A DNA stretch of 64,000 nucleotides from Streptomyces sp. NRRL S-118. GTDB taxonomy: Bacteria > Actinomycetota > Actinomycetes > Streptomycetales > Streptomycetaceae. Both the position numbers and the translations under genes were made by a program. Under the pieces are notes generated by a model, which saw only the letters and a program-made list of their open reading frames with translations, did not search any database and was not told the origin of the DNA. Shown piece after piece: positions 8,889-17,794 of this stretch (position 1 is its first letter; each line of letters starts with the position of its first letter). The DNA lies in contig NZ_KL591017.1 in NCBI RefSeq assembly GCF_000716335.1, positions 35,771 through 99,770 on the forward strand, written 5' to 3'.

Positions 8889-9983
8889 GTGAGCGTAAGC
8901 ATCGACATCACCGGACTGCCGCCCGAGCGCATCGTCTTCGAGACCTCGCCCCTCGCCGAGCTGGGCGTGGCGTTGCACGCCCTGTCGGAGCCGGGGCACC
9001 ACCCCGGGCTGCACGGCTGGGCCACCGCCACCGCCGCCGCGCTCAAGCCGGATCTCGCCGACCGGCTGCTGGAGGCGGACTTCCTGTGGACGACGACGTT
9101 CTCGGACGTCCTGACGCCGTTCGCCGGCATCCGCGGCGGCGACGGCCGCACCGGAGCGACGCTCGCCGAGGAGCTGGACCTGCTCGACCGGCTCGACGAG
9201 GACCGGTTCATGGCGGCCGCCCTGGAGTTCACCTGCTCCGCGCAGTACGCGGTCGGCGGGCCCGTGCGCCCCGAGCGGGCGCTCGAACTCGCGGCCAACC
9301 GCGGGCCCCGGCAGCTGGACTTCACCCGCCGCCTGCTCAGCGATCCCGTCGGGGTACGGGCCTGGCTGCGCCGGCTCTTCGAGGACTGCGACCGGGCGTT
9401 CTTCGCCGACACCTGGCGGCGCGTCCAGCCCGCGCTCGCCGCGGACGCCCGCCACAAGACGGAGCTGCTGCGGCGCAAGGGCCTGTCCGAGGTGCTGCAC
9501 GCGGTCTCGCCCGCCGTGAGCCTCGACGAGGAGGACGGCCGGCGCCGCATCGCGGTCGACAAGCTGTCGGACGGCCGCACCACCGCGACCGGCAGCGGCG
9601 TGACGTTCGTGCCCTCCAGCTTCGGCTGGCCCCATGTGTGGGTGCTGCACGCGCCGGGCTGGCGCCCCGTGGTGCACTACCCGATCGCCGCGCCCGAGCT
9701 GCCGGGCCCCGCCTCCGTCGAACTGCTCCACCTGCGCATGGAGGCGCTGGCCCACCCCATGCGGATGCGCCTGTGCCGGCAGCTGGCGCGCGCCGCGTAC
9801 ACCACCAGCGAGCTGGCCGAGTCGTACGGCATCACGCCGCCGGAGGTCTCCCGCCACCTCGCGGTGCTGAAGAAGGCGCAGCTGGTCACCACGCGCCGCC
9901 GCGGCCGGTACGTCCTGCACCAGCTGGACGTGGCCGCCGTGGCCCGTATCGGCAGCGACTTCCTGGAGACGGTGCTGCGCTGA
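8889..9983 (+). CDS. DUF5937 protein with C-terminal ArsR-type winged helix, transcriptional regulator
   Basis: 364 aa from the GTG at 8889, preceded by a GGGGG ribosome site. Residues 1-270 are the DUF5937 region (IVFETSPLAELGVALHALSEPGHHPGL near the start; WPHVWVLHAPGWRPVVHYP near the end), a domain common in Streptomyces regulators whose ligand is unknown to me. Residues ~280-355 are an ArsR-like winged helix (MRMRLCRQLARAAYTTSELA, ITPPEVSRHLAVLKKAQLV, RRGRYVLHQLD). No metal-binding Cys pair of classical ArsR is present. It probably controls itself and the divergent small gene. Confidence 0.85.
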   Translation: MSVSIDITGLPPERIVFETSPLAELGVALHALSEPGHHPGLHGWATATAAALKPDLADRLLEADFLWTTTFSDVLTPFAGIRGGDGRTGATLAEELDLLDRLDEDRFMAAALEFTCSAQYAVGGPVRPERALELAANRGPRQLDFTRRLLSDPVGVRAWLRRLFEDCDRAFFADTWRRVQPALAADARHKTELLRRKGLSEVLHAVSPAVSLDEEDGRRRIAVDKLSDGRTTATGSGVTFVPSSFGWPHVWVLHAPGWRPVVHYPIAAPELPGPASVELLHLRMEALAHPMRMRLCRQLARAAYTTSELAESYGITPPEVSRHLAVLKKAQLVTTRRRGRYVLHQLDVAAVARIGSDFLETVLR

Positions 9984-10071
9984 GCCGTGTCGCACGGAGC
10001 CTGCCGGGCGCGCGGCCTGTTCCGCACGACAGGCTCTGGACGTACGGTCCCCGGGGGTGCGTGGGCCGTCC

Positions 10072-10686
10072 TCAGTCGAAGCGGATGTGCGACAGGCCCA
10101 CGCCGATCCGCCGCAGCCGGTGCCGCAGCGGCCCGTCCGTGTCGGGCAGCGGCCGCAGCCCGGCCGCTGCCGCGACCCGGTCCGCGACCTCGGGCACGGT
10201 CAGCCGGTCCGTCCGCAGGTGCCGGGCGAACTCCGGGGCGGCCAGCCGCTCCAGACACTCGTCCAGCTTGCGCACCGCGAAGCTCTCCCGCTTCAGCCCG
10301 CGCCCCAGGCCCCGCTCCCTCAGCCGCCGCAGCACGGTGCCGCGCTCCGCCAGCAGCGCGAAGTGGTGGACGTCGTGTCCCGCGTCGCGCAGCCGGCCGA
10401 CCACCTCGGCGAAGTACGCCGGGTGCGTCAGCGTCATCGGCACGATGACCGGCCCGTCATCGTGGCGCCGCAGCACCAGGTCGAGGACCTCGTACACACC
10501 CTGCCGCCAGGCGGCCAGGTCCTGGAAGTCCCCGCGCAGCGGCTTCGGGGTCATGCGGTGCAGGCCGAAGCCGACGTGCTCGGGGTCGCAGACGACCGCT
10601 CCCGGCAGGCGGCGCCGCAGCTCGTACGCCGTCTGCGTCTTGCCTCCCCCGTACGGGCCGTTGAGCCAGAGCAGCATCCCGCTCAC
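10072..10686 (-). CDS. TmrB-like P-loop ATP-binding protein
   Basis: 204 aa. Walker A GPYGGGKT lies at residues 10-17, directly after MSGMLLWLN, as in Bacillus TmrB (tunicamycin resistance) and related kinase-like proteins. The centre (VVCDPEHVGFGLHRM, DDGPVIVPMTLTHPAYF) resembles the nucleotide/substrate region of that family, and the C-terminus is Arg/Leu-rich. I use the GTG at 10686 because it overlaps the stop of the response regulator (GTGA); an ATG three codons later is possible. Substrate unknown. It is the last gene of a kinase, regulator, P-loop unit. Confidence 0.8.
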   Translation of the reverse strand: MSGMLLWLNGPYGGGKTQTAYELRRRLPGAVVCDPEHVGFGLHRMTPKPLRGDFQDLAAWRQGVYEVLDLVLRRHDDGPVIVPMTLTHPAYFAEVVGRLRDAGHDVHHFALLAERGTVLRRLRERGLGRGLKRESFAVRKLDECLERLAAPEFARHLRTDRLTVPEVADRVAAAAGLRPLPDTDGPLRHRLRRIGVGLSHIRFD

Positions 10687-11357
10687 TTCCCGCCGCCTCC
10701 GGCCCGCACCAGGCCCGTCTCGTACGCGAGGACCACCACCTGCACCCGGTCCCGCAGCGCGAGCTTGGTGAGGATGCGGCCGACATGGGTCTTGACGGTG
10801 GCCTCGGACAGCACCAGCCGGGTCGCGATCTCGCCGTTCGACAGGCCCTGCGCGACGAGCATCATCACCTCGCGCTCGCGCTCCGTCAGTTTCTCCAGGG
10901 TCGTGTTGCGCGGCTCCGCGCTCGTGGACGGCAGCATCGGGGCGAAGCGGTCCAGCAGCCGCCGGGTCGTGGACGGCGCGACGACCGCGTCACCGCTGTG
11001 GACCGACCGGATGGCGGTGAGCAGTTCCCCCGGAGGCACGTCCTTGAGCATGAAGCCGCTCGCGCCCGCCTTCAGCCCGGAGAAGGCGTACTCGTCCAGG
11101 TCGAACGTGGTGAGGATGAGGACCTTCGGGGCGCCGGGCTCGCCGCAGATGCGGCGGGTCGCCTCCACGCCGTCGAGGCGCGGCATGCGGACGTCCATCA
11201 GCACGACGTCCACCGCGGTGGAGCGCAGGACCTCGATGGCCTCGGCCCCGTCGCCCGCCTCCGCGACGACCTCCATGTCCGGCTGGGCGGCGAGCACCAT
11301 GCGGAAGCCGGTGCGCAGCAGCACCTGGTCGTCGACGAGCATCACACGGATCGACAT
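10683..11357 (-). CDS. NarL/LuxR-family response regulator
   Basis: 224 aa. A receiver domain (residues 1-120) carries acidic residues D9-D10, the phospho-acceptor D55 (VVLMDVRMPRLDGVE) and the switch lysine (GFMLKDVPP). A C-terminal LuxR-type HTH covers ~155-215 (LTEREREVMMLVAQGLSNGEIA, LSEATVKTHVGRILTKL). It lies 21 bp after the sensor kinase gene, so the two form a normal two-component pair. The regulated genes are not evident, although the coupled TmrB-like gene is a probable member of the operon. Confidence 0.93.
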   Translation of the reverse strand: MSIRVMLVDDQVLLRTGFRMVLAAQPDMEVVAEAGDGAEAIEVLRSTAVDVVLMDVRMPRLDGVEATRRICGEPGAPKVLILTTFDLDEYAFSGLKAGASGFMLKDVPPGELLTAIRSVHSGDAVVAPSTTRRLLDRFAPMLPSTSAEPRNTTLEKLTEREREVMMLVAQGLSNGEIATRLVLSEATVKTHVGRILTKLALRDRVQVVVLAYETGLVRAGGGGK

Positions 11358-11378
11358 GCGGTTCCTTCGGGATACGGG

Positions 11379-12581
11379 TCAGTGAGCGGGCTTGAGGGGG
11401 AGCAGGGCGCTGATCCGGAAGCCGCCGCCCGGCCGCGGCCCGGCATCCAGGGTGCCGCCGACCATACCGACGCGCTCGCGCATTCCGATCAGGCCGTGGC
11501 CCCGCCCGTCCGCGCCGCCGTCCTGGTACAGCTCCTGCGTCGCGCCGCGGCCGTCGTCCTCGACCAGCAGGCCCAGGCCGTCGTCGAAGTACACCAGCCG
11601 CACGCTCGCCCCGACGTCCGGGCCGCCGTGCTTGCGGGTGTTGGTCAGGGCCTCCTGGACGATGCGGTACGCGGTGAGCTCGACACCGCTCGGCAGCGGG
11701 CGCGGGGTGCCCTCGATCCGGAAGTCCACGGCCAGGCCCGCGGTGCGGACCTGTTCGACGAGCTCGCCGATCTGCTGGACGTCCGGCTGCGGTACGTAGT
11801 CCTCGGAGTCCTGCGGCTCGCCGGTGCGCAGGATGCCGAGGAGCCGCCGCATCTCGGCGAGGGCCTGGCGGCCGGTGGTGGAGATGGTCTCCAGCGCCTG
11901 CTTGGCCTGCTCGGGCGAGCTGTCGAGGACGTAGGCGGCGCCGTCGGCCTGGACGACCATCACGGAGACGTTGTGGGCCACCACGTCGTGCAGCTCGCGC
12001 GCGATCCGGGCCCGCTCGGCGGCGACGGCCACCTTGGCCTGCGCCTCGCGCTCCTTCTCCAGGCGCGTGGCGCGCTCCTCCAGCTGCGCGAAGTAGGCGC
12101 GGCGCGTGCGCATGGAGTCGCCGAGCACCCAGGCGAGGACGAACGGCACGGTCATCACGACGGTGAAGAAGATCCGCCCGGCCGTCGACACCTCCTCGGC
12201 CGGCCAGCGCACCTGCGACAGCGGTGCCGCGGCCACGCCGCCGAGCAGCGCGAGGCGGGAGGCCCAGCGGGCGCCGTCGCCGTGGGCGGCCACCGTGTAG
12301 ATGACGACCAGCATGGCGAAGTCGGCCGGGTTCGTCTGGATGTCGAGCGCCAGCTGCGCCACCCCGAGGCCGGCGACGAGCAGCAGCGTCTTCTCGGGCG
12401 AGCGGCGGCGCAGCGCCACGGCCAGGCAGAGCAGCAGGACGATGCCGGCCGCCGCCGCTCGGGGGTCGGCACCGACGGGTTCGTTGGCCACCCACAGCAT
12501 GGAGAAACCCAGGAGCATCACGGCCCAGAAGCTGTCGACGCCCGTGGGGTGCCTGCGGATGAAGTCGTAGAGGCGCTGCAC
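11379..12581 (-). CDS. NarL-type sensor histidine kinase (HisKA_3)
   Basis: 400 aa from the GTG at 12581 (MQRLYDFIRRHPTGVD). About four to five membrane segments occupy residues ~18-155 (FWAVMLLGFSMLWVA, AAAGIVLLLCLAVAL, LLLVAGLGVAQLAL, FAMLVVIYTVAA, IFFTVVMTVPFVLAWVLG). A short coiled coil leads to the H-box RIARELHDVVAHNVSVMVVQ with phospho-His H198. A HATPase region follows (LTAYRIVQEALTNTRKHGG N-box; GRGHGLIGMRERV G-box). There is no large extracytoplasmic sensor, so the signal is probably sensed in or at the membrane. The upstream open frame into the next gene is shadow coding. Confidence 0.9.
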   Translation of the reverse strand: MQRLYDFIRRHPTGVDSFWAVMLLGFSMLWVANEPVGADPRAAAAGIVLLLCLAVALRRRSPEKTLLLVAGLGVAQLALDIQTNPADFAMLVVIYTVAAHGDGARWASRLALLGGVAAAPLSQVRWPAEEVSTAGRIFFTVVMTVPFVLAWVLGDSMRTRRAYFAQLEERATRLEKEREAQAKVAVAAERARIARELHDVVAHNVSVMVVQADGAAYVLDSSPEQAKQALETISTTGRQALAEMRRLLGILRTGEPQDSEDYVPQPDVQQIGELVEQVRTAGLAVDFRIEGTPRPLPSGVELTAYRIVQEALTNTRKHGGPDVGASVRLVYFDDGLGLLVEDDGRGATQELYQDGGADGRGHGLIGMRERVGMVGGTLDAGPRPGGGFRISALLPLKPAH

Positions 12582-12670
12582 GTAACCCAGCGTAGGGAAA
12601 CGGACAGGTGCAGGGGTCAACCGGAGGTCCCATCCGCAACGAAAGGGCCTACTCCCCAAGGTGGAGACTG

Positions 12671-13714
12671 GTGCCCGTGACGGATGAGACGTGTCAATGG
12701 CGTGGTTGGCGTGCGGCCACGGAGTCCGCTCTGTACGGGCCCGACGGCTTCTACCTGCGGCCCGAGGGGCCGGCGGGGCACTTCCGCACGTCCGTGCACG
12801 CCTCGCCGCTCTTCGCCGCGGCGGTGGCCCGGCTGCTCGCGCGGGTCGCGGAGGAGCTGGGGACGGACGAGGTGGACCTGGTCGACGTGGGAGCGGGGCG
12901 GGGCGAGCTGCTCGCGGGCGTGCTGGCGGCGGCACCCGCCGGTCTGCGGGTACGGGCGCACGCCGTCGAGCGGGCCGCCCGGCCGGCGGGGCTGGACCCG
13001 CAGATCTCCTGGGCGGAGCGGCTCCCGGCCGGGGTGCGCGGGGTGTTGTTCGCCAACGAGTGGCTGGACAACGTCCCGGTGGACGTGGCCGAGGCCGACG
13101 GGTCGGGCACGCCCCGGTACGTCGAGGTGGCACCCGACGGCACCGAGCGGCTGGGCGCACCGGTGGCAGGGGCCGACGCGCGGTGGCTGGCGCGCTGGTG
13201 GCCGCTGCGGGAGCCGGGCGAGCGTGCCGAGATCGGCCGGCCCCGCGACGCGGCGTGGGCCGGCGCGGTGGGCTCCCTCTCCGCGGGGCTGGCGGTGGCG
13301 GTCGACTACGCCCACGCGGCGGGGGCGCGGCCGCCCTTCGGCACGCTGACCGGCTTCCGCGCGGGGCGCGAGGTGCCCCCGGTGCCGGACGGCACCTGCG
13401 ACATCACGGCCCACGTGGCCCTGGACGCCTGCGCGGCCGCGGGCGCGCCCGTGGCGGCGGGTGCCGCGGGTGCCGCGGGGCCGGCCGCGGGCACGGATCG
13501 CGGGGCCGAGCTGGTCACGCAACGGGAGGCGCTGCGGCGGCTCGGGATCACGGGGGCACGGCCGCCCCTGGAGACGGCGCGGACCGATCCCGCCGGCTAC
13601 GTACGGGCTCTGGCCGCCGCCGGCGAGGCCGCCGAGCTGACGGCGCGCGGCGGGCTCGGGGACTTCACCTGGCTGCTCCAGCCCGTGCCCGGCGAGGGAT
13701 ACTGTCCGCCATGA
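12671..13714 (+). CDS. MidA/NDUFAF7-family SAM-dependent protein methyltransferase
   Basis: 347 aa from the GTG at 12671 behind GGTGGAG; the GTG at 12677 is an alternative. An N-terminal [26 protein letters not shown] segment and SAM motif [10 protein letters not shown] (residues 71-80) are followed by [14 protein letters not shown], typical of the DUF185 (MidA) family. In mitochondria NDUFAF7 dimethylates an arginine of NDUFS2, the NuoD homologue, for complex I assembly. Here the gene overlaps a nuoD homologue by ATGA. The context therefore supports a NuoD arginine methyltransferase role, which remains inference for this bacterium. Confidence 0.88.
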   Translation: MPVTDETCQWRGWRAATESALYGPDGFYLRPEGPAGHFRTSVHASPLFAAAVARLLARVAEELGTDEVDLVDVGAGRGELLAGVLAAAPAGLRVRAHAVERAARPAGLDPQISWAERLPAGVRGVLFANEWLDNVPVDVAEADGSGTPRYVEVAPDGTERLGAPVAGADARWLARWWPLREPGERAEIGRPRDAAWAGAVGSLSAGLAVAVDYAHAAGARPPFGTLTGFRAGREVPPVPDGTCDITAHVALDACAAAGAPVAAGAAGAAGPAAGTDRGAELVTQREALRRLGITGARPPLETARTDPAGYVRALAAAGEAAELTARGGLGDFTWLLQPVPGEGYCPP

Positions 13715-14871
13715 CGGACAGGACGCAGCCCAGGCAGACCACGGTCGGCATCGGCGGTGCGGCGGAGAGCACCGACATGGTGCTGAACATCGGCCCCCAG
13801 CACCCCTCCACCCACGGCGTGCTGCGCCTGCGCCTGGTCCTCGACGGCGAGCTGATCCAGCACGCCGAGCCGGTCGTCGGCTACATGCACCGCGGCGCGG
13901 AGAAGCTCTTCGAGGCGCGCGACTACCGCCAGATCATCATGCTGGCCAACCGTCACGACTGGCTGTCCGCGTTCTCCAACGAGCTCGGTGTGGTGATGGC
14001 CGTCGAGCGGATGCTCGGCATGGAGGTCCCGGAGCGTGCCGTCTGGACGCGCACGCTGCTCGCCGAGCTGAACCGGGTGCTGAACCATCTGATGTTCCTC
14101 GGCTCGTACCCTCTCGAACTGGGCGGTATCACCCCGATCTTCCACGCCTTCCGCGAGCGGGAGGACCTCCAGCACGTCATGGAGGAGATTTCCGGCGGCC
14201 GGATGCACTACATGTTCAACCGGGTCGGCGGCCTCAAGGAGGACCTGCCGGCCGGCTGGCTCGGCCGGGCCCGGAACGCGGTCGCCGAGGTCCGCTCCCG
14301 GATGGACGTCTACGACCGGCTCGTCCTCGGCAACGAGATCTTCCGCGGCCGCACCCGGGGCGTCGGCGTGCTGTCGCCGGAGATCGTGCACGCGTACGGC
14401 GTCAGCGGTCCCATCGCCCGCGCCTCGGGCGTCGACTTCGACCTGCGCCGCGACGAGCCGTACCTGGCGTACGGCGAGCTCCAGGACACCCTGGAGGTCG
14501 TCACCCGCACGGACGGCGACTGCCTGGCGCGCTTCGAGTGCCTGCTGGGGCAGACGCACAACTCGCTGGACCTCGCGGACGCCTGCCTGGACCGGATCGC
14601 CGAGCTGCCGCCCGGTCCGATCAACCAGCGGTTGCCGAAGGTCCTCAAGGCGCCGGAGGGCCACACGTACGCCTGGACCGAGAACCCGCTCGGGCTCAAC
14701 GGCTACTACCTGGTCTCCAAGGGCGACAAGACCCCGTACCGCCTCAAGCTGCGCTCGGCGTCGTACAACAACATCCAGGCGCTGGTCGAGCTGCTGCCGG
14801 GCACGCTGGTGGCGGACATGGTGGCGATCCTGGGGTCGTTCTTCTTCGTCGTGGGCGACATCGACAAGTGA
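13711..14871 (+). CDS. nuoD: Lone NADH-quinone oxidoreductase subunit D paralogue (NuoD2-type)
   Basis: 386 aa. This is the 49-kDa/NuoD family subunit that shapes the quinone-binding pocket of complex I. Quinone-site histidines H31 and H35 sit in [31 protein letters not shown] contains R61, which aligns by eye with the arginine methylated by NDUFAF7 in mammals. The family core [11 protein letters not shown] and the C-terminal [15 protein letters not shown] are intact. No other nuo genes are nearby, so it is a solitary paralogue and presumably works outside the main nuo cluster. Translation is coupled to the MidA gene. Confidence 0.92.
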   Translation: MTDRTQPRQTTVGIGGAAESTDMVLNIGPQHPSTHGVLRLRLVLDGELIQHAEPVVGYMHRGAEKLFEARDYRQIIMLANRHDWLSAFSNELGVVMAVERMLGMEVPERAVWTRTLLAELNRVLNHLMFLGSYPLELGGITPIFHAFREREDLQHVMEEISGGRMHYMFNRVGGLKEDLPAGWLGRARNAVAEVRSRMDVYDRLVLGNEIFRGRTRGVGVLSPEIVHAYGVSGPIARASGVDFDLRRDEPYLAYGELQDTLEVVTRTDGDCLARFECLLGQTHNSLDLADACLDRIAELPPGPINQRLPKVLKAPEGHTYAWTENPLGLNGYYLVSKGDKTPYRLKLRSASYNNIQALVELLPGTLVADMVAILGSFFFVVGDIDK

Positions 14872-14902
14872 CGCCGGCCCCGGACGGGGCACGACCTGCG
14901 GA

Positions 14903-14969
14903 GTGTCCGCGCAGCGGCGTCGTCCGCCCGCGGGGCTCGGCCGCCGGGCGGACGGGACGTCGCGGACAC
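14903..14969. terminator. Bidirectional terminator hairpin between convergent genes
   Basis: Outer arms GTGTCCGCG / CGCGGACAC pair perfectly, and nested inner arms GTCCGCCCG / CGGGCGGAC extend the stem. It lies between nuoD and the convergent coiled-coil gene. Confidence 0.75.
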
Positions 14970-15004
14970 CACTCCCCGATCCGGCCTGGTCCGAACGACA
15001 GACC

Positions 15005-16009
15005 CTAGGACACGGCGTCGCGCCGCAGCTCCACCACGTCGAGCTGCTCGGTCTCGTCGTGCGCCGTCAGGTCGATGACCTTGCCGACCGCGTTCTCCTC
15101 CCTGCGCCGTACCGCGAGGGCCTCCTCGCCCACGACGTCCGCCAGGTCCTCGTGCTGCACGGCCTCGATGGCGGCGGGACTCTTCTGCGTCTGCGTACCG
15201 AAGAAGTCGAAGCCGCCCTGCAGGCGGGGGGCCGGGCGGCGCTGCGCGGCGCGCGGCACCACCGCGGCCGCCGCCGGGACCGTGCGCATCGCGGAGACGC
15301 CGTGGACGGAGGGGGCGGCGGACGACGGGTGGCCCTGCGGCTGCCCGGCGGCCGCCGCGTGCTTCCCCTGCGGCTCGTCGGCCTCCGCTTCCCTGGCCCG
15401 CTCGGCCAGGTCGCGGCGGCGTGCCTCCTCGGCGGTGCGCTTCGCCTCCTGCACGGCGGCGTTGCGCGTGAGGTCGTCCAGGGCCTTGGCGGCCTGGAGG
15501 TAGGCGGCCGCGGTGGGGGTGGATCCGGCGGCGGGCAGCTGCTTGGCGGGGACGGCGGCCTCCAGGGCGAGCTGCCGGCGGCCCTCCAGGGCGCTGGCGC
15601 GCTCGGTCTCGGCGGTGGCGTACCGGCGCAGCAGCTCGGCGTGCTCGTTGCGCAGCCCGGCCAGCTCGACGCGCTTGGCGCGCAGCTTGGCCTCCAGCTT
15701 GGTGCGCAGCTCGCGCGACTCCTCCAGGTCGGTCTCCAGCTCGGCTATCCGCTCCTCCGTGCGCCACTGGTCGCCCGCCCGGGCCCGCGTGAGCTCGGCG
15801 ACGCGACGGCCTGCCGCACGGTCCCAACTGCGCATGAGCACGGCGCCGGTGACGGCGGCCGCCGCGGCGGCCGCGACCAGCAGGCGCAGCACCAGGGGAT
15901 CCGCGAGGAGCCAGGCGCCTCCGGCACAGAGAACCGGCGCTCCGGCGACCGCCGACGGCGGCAGGAGCCTGTGCAGAGGCGGGGAATGGCGGTGGCGTCC
16001 ACGTGGCAT
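15005..16009 (-). CDS. Membrane-anchored coiled-coil protein of unknown function
   Basis: 334 aa from the ATG at 16009 (MPRGRHRHSPPLHRLLPPSA); a start at 16048 would add 13 residues. Two hydrophobic segments (residues ~20-60: VAGAPVLCAGGAWLLADP, LRLLVAAAAAAAVTGAVL) are followed by a long heptad-like coiled coil (~70-150, RTEERIAELETDLEESRELRT and on) and a second charged helix (TRNAAVQEAKRTAEEARRRD). The rest is an Ala/Pro linker with a conserved-looking C-terminal region (GGFDFFGTQTQ, then IDLTAHDETEQLDVVELRRD). No enzymatic motif is visible. A scaffold or cell-envelope role is a guess. Confidence 0.8.
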   Translation of the reverse strand: MPRGRHRHSPPLHRLLPPSAVAGAPVLCAGGAWLLADPLVLRLLVAAAAAAAVTGAVLMRSWDRAAGRRVAELTRARAGDQWRTEERIAELETDLEESRELRTKLEAKLRAKRVELAGLRNEHAELLRRYATAETERASALEGRRQLALEAAVPAKQLPAAGSTPTAAAYLQAAKALDDLTRNAAVQEAKRTAEEARRRDLAERAREAEADEPQGKHAAAAGQPQGHPSSAAPSVHGVSAMRTVPAAAAVVPRAAQRRPAPRLQGGFDFFGTQTQKSPAAIEAVQHEDLADVVGEEALAVRRREENAVGKVIDLTAHDETEQLDVVELRRDAVS

Positions 16010-16077
16010 GGCCTGAAATTTACCGTGCGTAGACGCTGTTTGGGGCATCGGCCCGGCAATGTTTTGCCAGTCTTCGA

Positions 16078-16094
16078 CCGGCGGTTCCCGCCGG
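16078..16094 (-). terminator. Terminator of the betaine-type ABC transporter operon
   Basis: A perfect 7-bp stem CCGGCGG-TTC-CCGCCGG sits 28 bp after the substrate-binding-protein stop. Confidence 0.55.
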
Positions 16095-16121
16095 GCCGGT
16101 CCGCTCTTCTCCCCGTCCCCG

Positions 16122-17099
16122 TTACCCGCCGATCAACCCCTTGGCCTCCAGGTAAGCCTTCGCCACGTCCGCCGGCTTTGCCCTCTCGGCGTCCACCTTC
16201 CTGTTCAGGTCGATCAGATCGTCGGTCGTGAGGACTTTGGTGATCTTGCCGAGCGCGGTGGCTATCTCCGCCGATCCGGCATCCTTCGCATTGACGACCG
16301 GCAGCACATTGTCTGCGTTCTGGAGCTTCTTGTCGTCGGCCAGCAGCACCAGCCCGAACTGGTCGAGCGTGGCATCGGTCGTGGTCGTCAGCACCAGCTG
16401 GTCGATGCCGTCCTTGACCGCCTGCTTGGCCTGCGGCGTACCGACCCCCTTGGGGTCGATGCCCGTCACGTCGATTCCGTACGTCTTCTTCAGCCCCGGC
16501 GCGCAGAACGGCCGGATCTCGCACTCGTCGCCCGCCGCGATCTTCACCTTCAGCTTGGCGGCGCCGAGGTCGGAAAGGGACTTCAGCTTGTTCTTCGCGG
16601 CGAATTCCTCCGTCACGGCGAACGCGTTCTGATCCACCGCTGCACCGGCCGGGAGCACCTTCAGTCCGCGCGGTGCCGCGAGCTTCTCCAGTGCAGCGAC
16701 GGTGGCGCCGGCATCGCTCGAGGCGACGGGCTTCTCCTCCGGCGCCTTCGGTCCGTTCACCTTCGCGTTGAGGAATTCCGCAAGCGTAGCCGCGTATTCC
16801 GGAACGACGTCGATCTCGCCCTTCTCCAGGGACGGTTCGTACAGTTCCCGGTTCTCCACCGTCTTGATGGAGGTGGTGTACCCGGCATCCGTCAGCACCT
16901 GGGCGTACAGCTCTGCCAGCACGTTGGCCTCGGTGAAGCCGGCCGAGCCGACGACCAGGGTGCCCTTGGCACCGCCGCCGGACGACGCGGTGTCCGCGCC
17001 GCCCTTCTTCTCCAGGCTGTCGCCGCCGCATGCGACGAGCCCGCCGCCCAGCGCCACCACGGCCAGCGCCACACCCGCCCTGCGCGAGGTCCTGCTCAT
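16122..17099 (-). CDS. Glycine betaine/choline-type ABC transporter substrate-binding lipoprotein
   Basis: 325 aa. A lipoprotein signal peptide (MSRTSRRAGVALAVVALGGGLVACGG) has its lipobox cysteine at about residue 24. The OpuAC/ProX-type fold starts at GTLVVGSAGFTEANVLAELYAQ, and DVVPEYAATLAEFLN and the C-terminal KVDAERAKPADVAKAYLEAKGL are typical. It captures quaternary amines such as betaine, choline or carnitine for osmoprotection; the exact ligand cannot be told. Its start overlaps the stop of the permease gene by one base (TGATG). Confidence 0.92.
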   Translation of the reverse strand: MSRTSRRAGVALAVVALGGGLVACGGDSLEKKGGADTASSGGGAKGTLVVGSAGFTEANVLAELYAQVLTDAGYTTSIKTVENRELYEPSLEKGEIDVVPEYAATLAEFLNAKVNGPKAPEEKPVASSDAGATVAALEKLAAPRGLKVLPAGAAVDQNAFAVTEEFAAKNKLKSLSDLGAAKLKVKIAAGDECEIRPFCAPGLKKTYGIDVTGIDPKGVGTPQAKQAVKDGIDQLVLTTTTDATLDQFGLVLLADDKKLQNADNVLPVVNAKDAGSAEIATALGKITKVLTTDDLIDLNRKVDAERAKPADVAKAYLEAKGLIGG

Positions 17100-17791
17100 C
17101 ACGTTCTCCGTCCGGATGTCGATACTTCCTTCCGCCGCGTCGGGTCGAACACCCGGCCGGCGAGCACCAGCAGACCCTCGACCGCCAGGGCGAGCCCCCC
17201 GACGATCAGCGCCCCCGCGACCACCTGCGCGGTGTTGTACGTGTTGAAACCCGCGGTGATGATCCGGCCGAGCCCGCCCTGTCCCGCCATCGCGGCGAGC
17301 GTCGCGGTGGCGATCACCTGGACGGTCGCCGACCGCAGCCCGGTCATCACCATCGGGTAGGCCAGGGGGAGTTCGACCTTCCGGAACAGCTGCCCGCCGG
17401 ACATCCCCATGCCGCGCGCCGCCTCGACCACCGCCCGGTCGACCTCCCGCATCCCGAGGTACGCGTTGGTGAGCAGCGGAGGCACCGCGAACAGCACCAG
17501 GGCGACGATCACCGGCAGGTCGCCGTGGCGCCCGAGAGGAGTGAGGGTGAGCAGGACGAGCACCGCCAGGGTGGGCACCGCCCGGCCCACGTTGGAGAGG
17601 TTCACGGCGAGCGCGCCGCCCTTGCCGATGTGCCCCAGCCAGAGCGCCAGGGGCAGCGCGACGAGGCACGAGATCAGCAGGCAGACACCGCTGAACCACA
17701 CGTGCTCGCCGAGCCGGTGCCACACTCCGCTCTCGCCCTGCCAGTTGGCCCCGGTCGTCAGCCAGGTCCAGGCGTCGGTCACCGCACCCAT
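17099..17791 (-). CDS. Betaine/choline-type ABC transporter permease (second)
   Basis: 230 aa with about five to six membrane helices (WFSGVCLLISCLVALPLALWLG, TLAVLVLLTLTPLG, LPVIVALVLFAVPPLLTNAYLG). The coupling (EAA) loop VDRAVVEAARGMGMSGGQLFRKVELPLA matches the OpuC/ProW class. It begins 3 bp after the other permease and is followed by an overlapping substrate-binding-protein gene. The two permeases should pair as a heterodimer in the membrane. Confidence 0.92.
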   Translation of the reverse strand: MGAVTDAWTWLTTGANWQGESGVWHRLGEHVWFSGVCLLISCLVALPLALWLGHIGKGGALAVNLSNVGRAVPTLAVLVLLTLTPLGRHGDLPVIVALVLFAVPPLLTNAYLGMREVDRAVVEAARGMGMSGGQLFRKVELPLAYPMVMTGLRSATVQVIATATLAAMAGQGGLGRIITAGFNTYNTAQVVAGALIVGGLALAVEGLLVLAGRVFDPTRRKEVSTSGRRT

Positions 17792-17794
17792 CGC

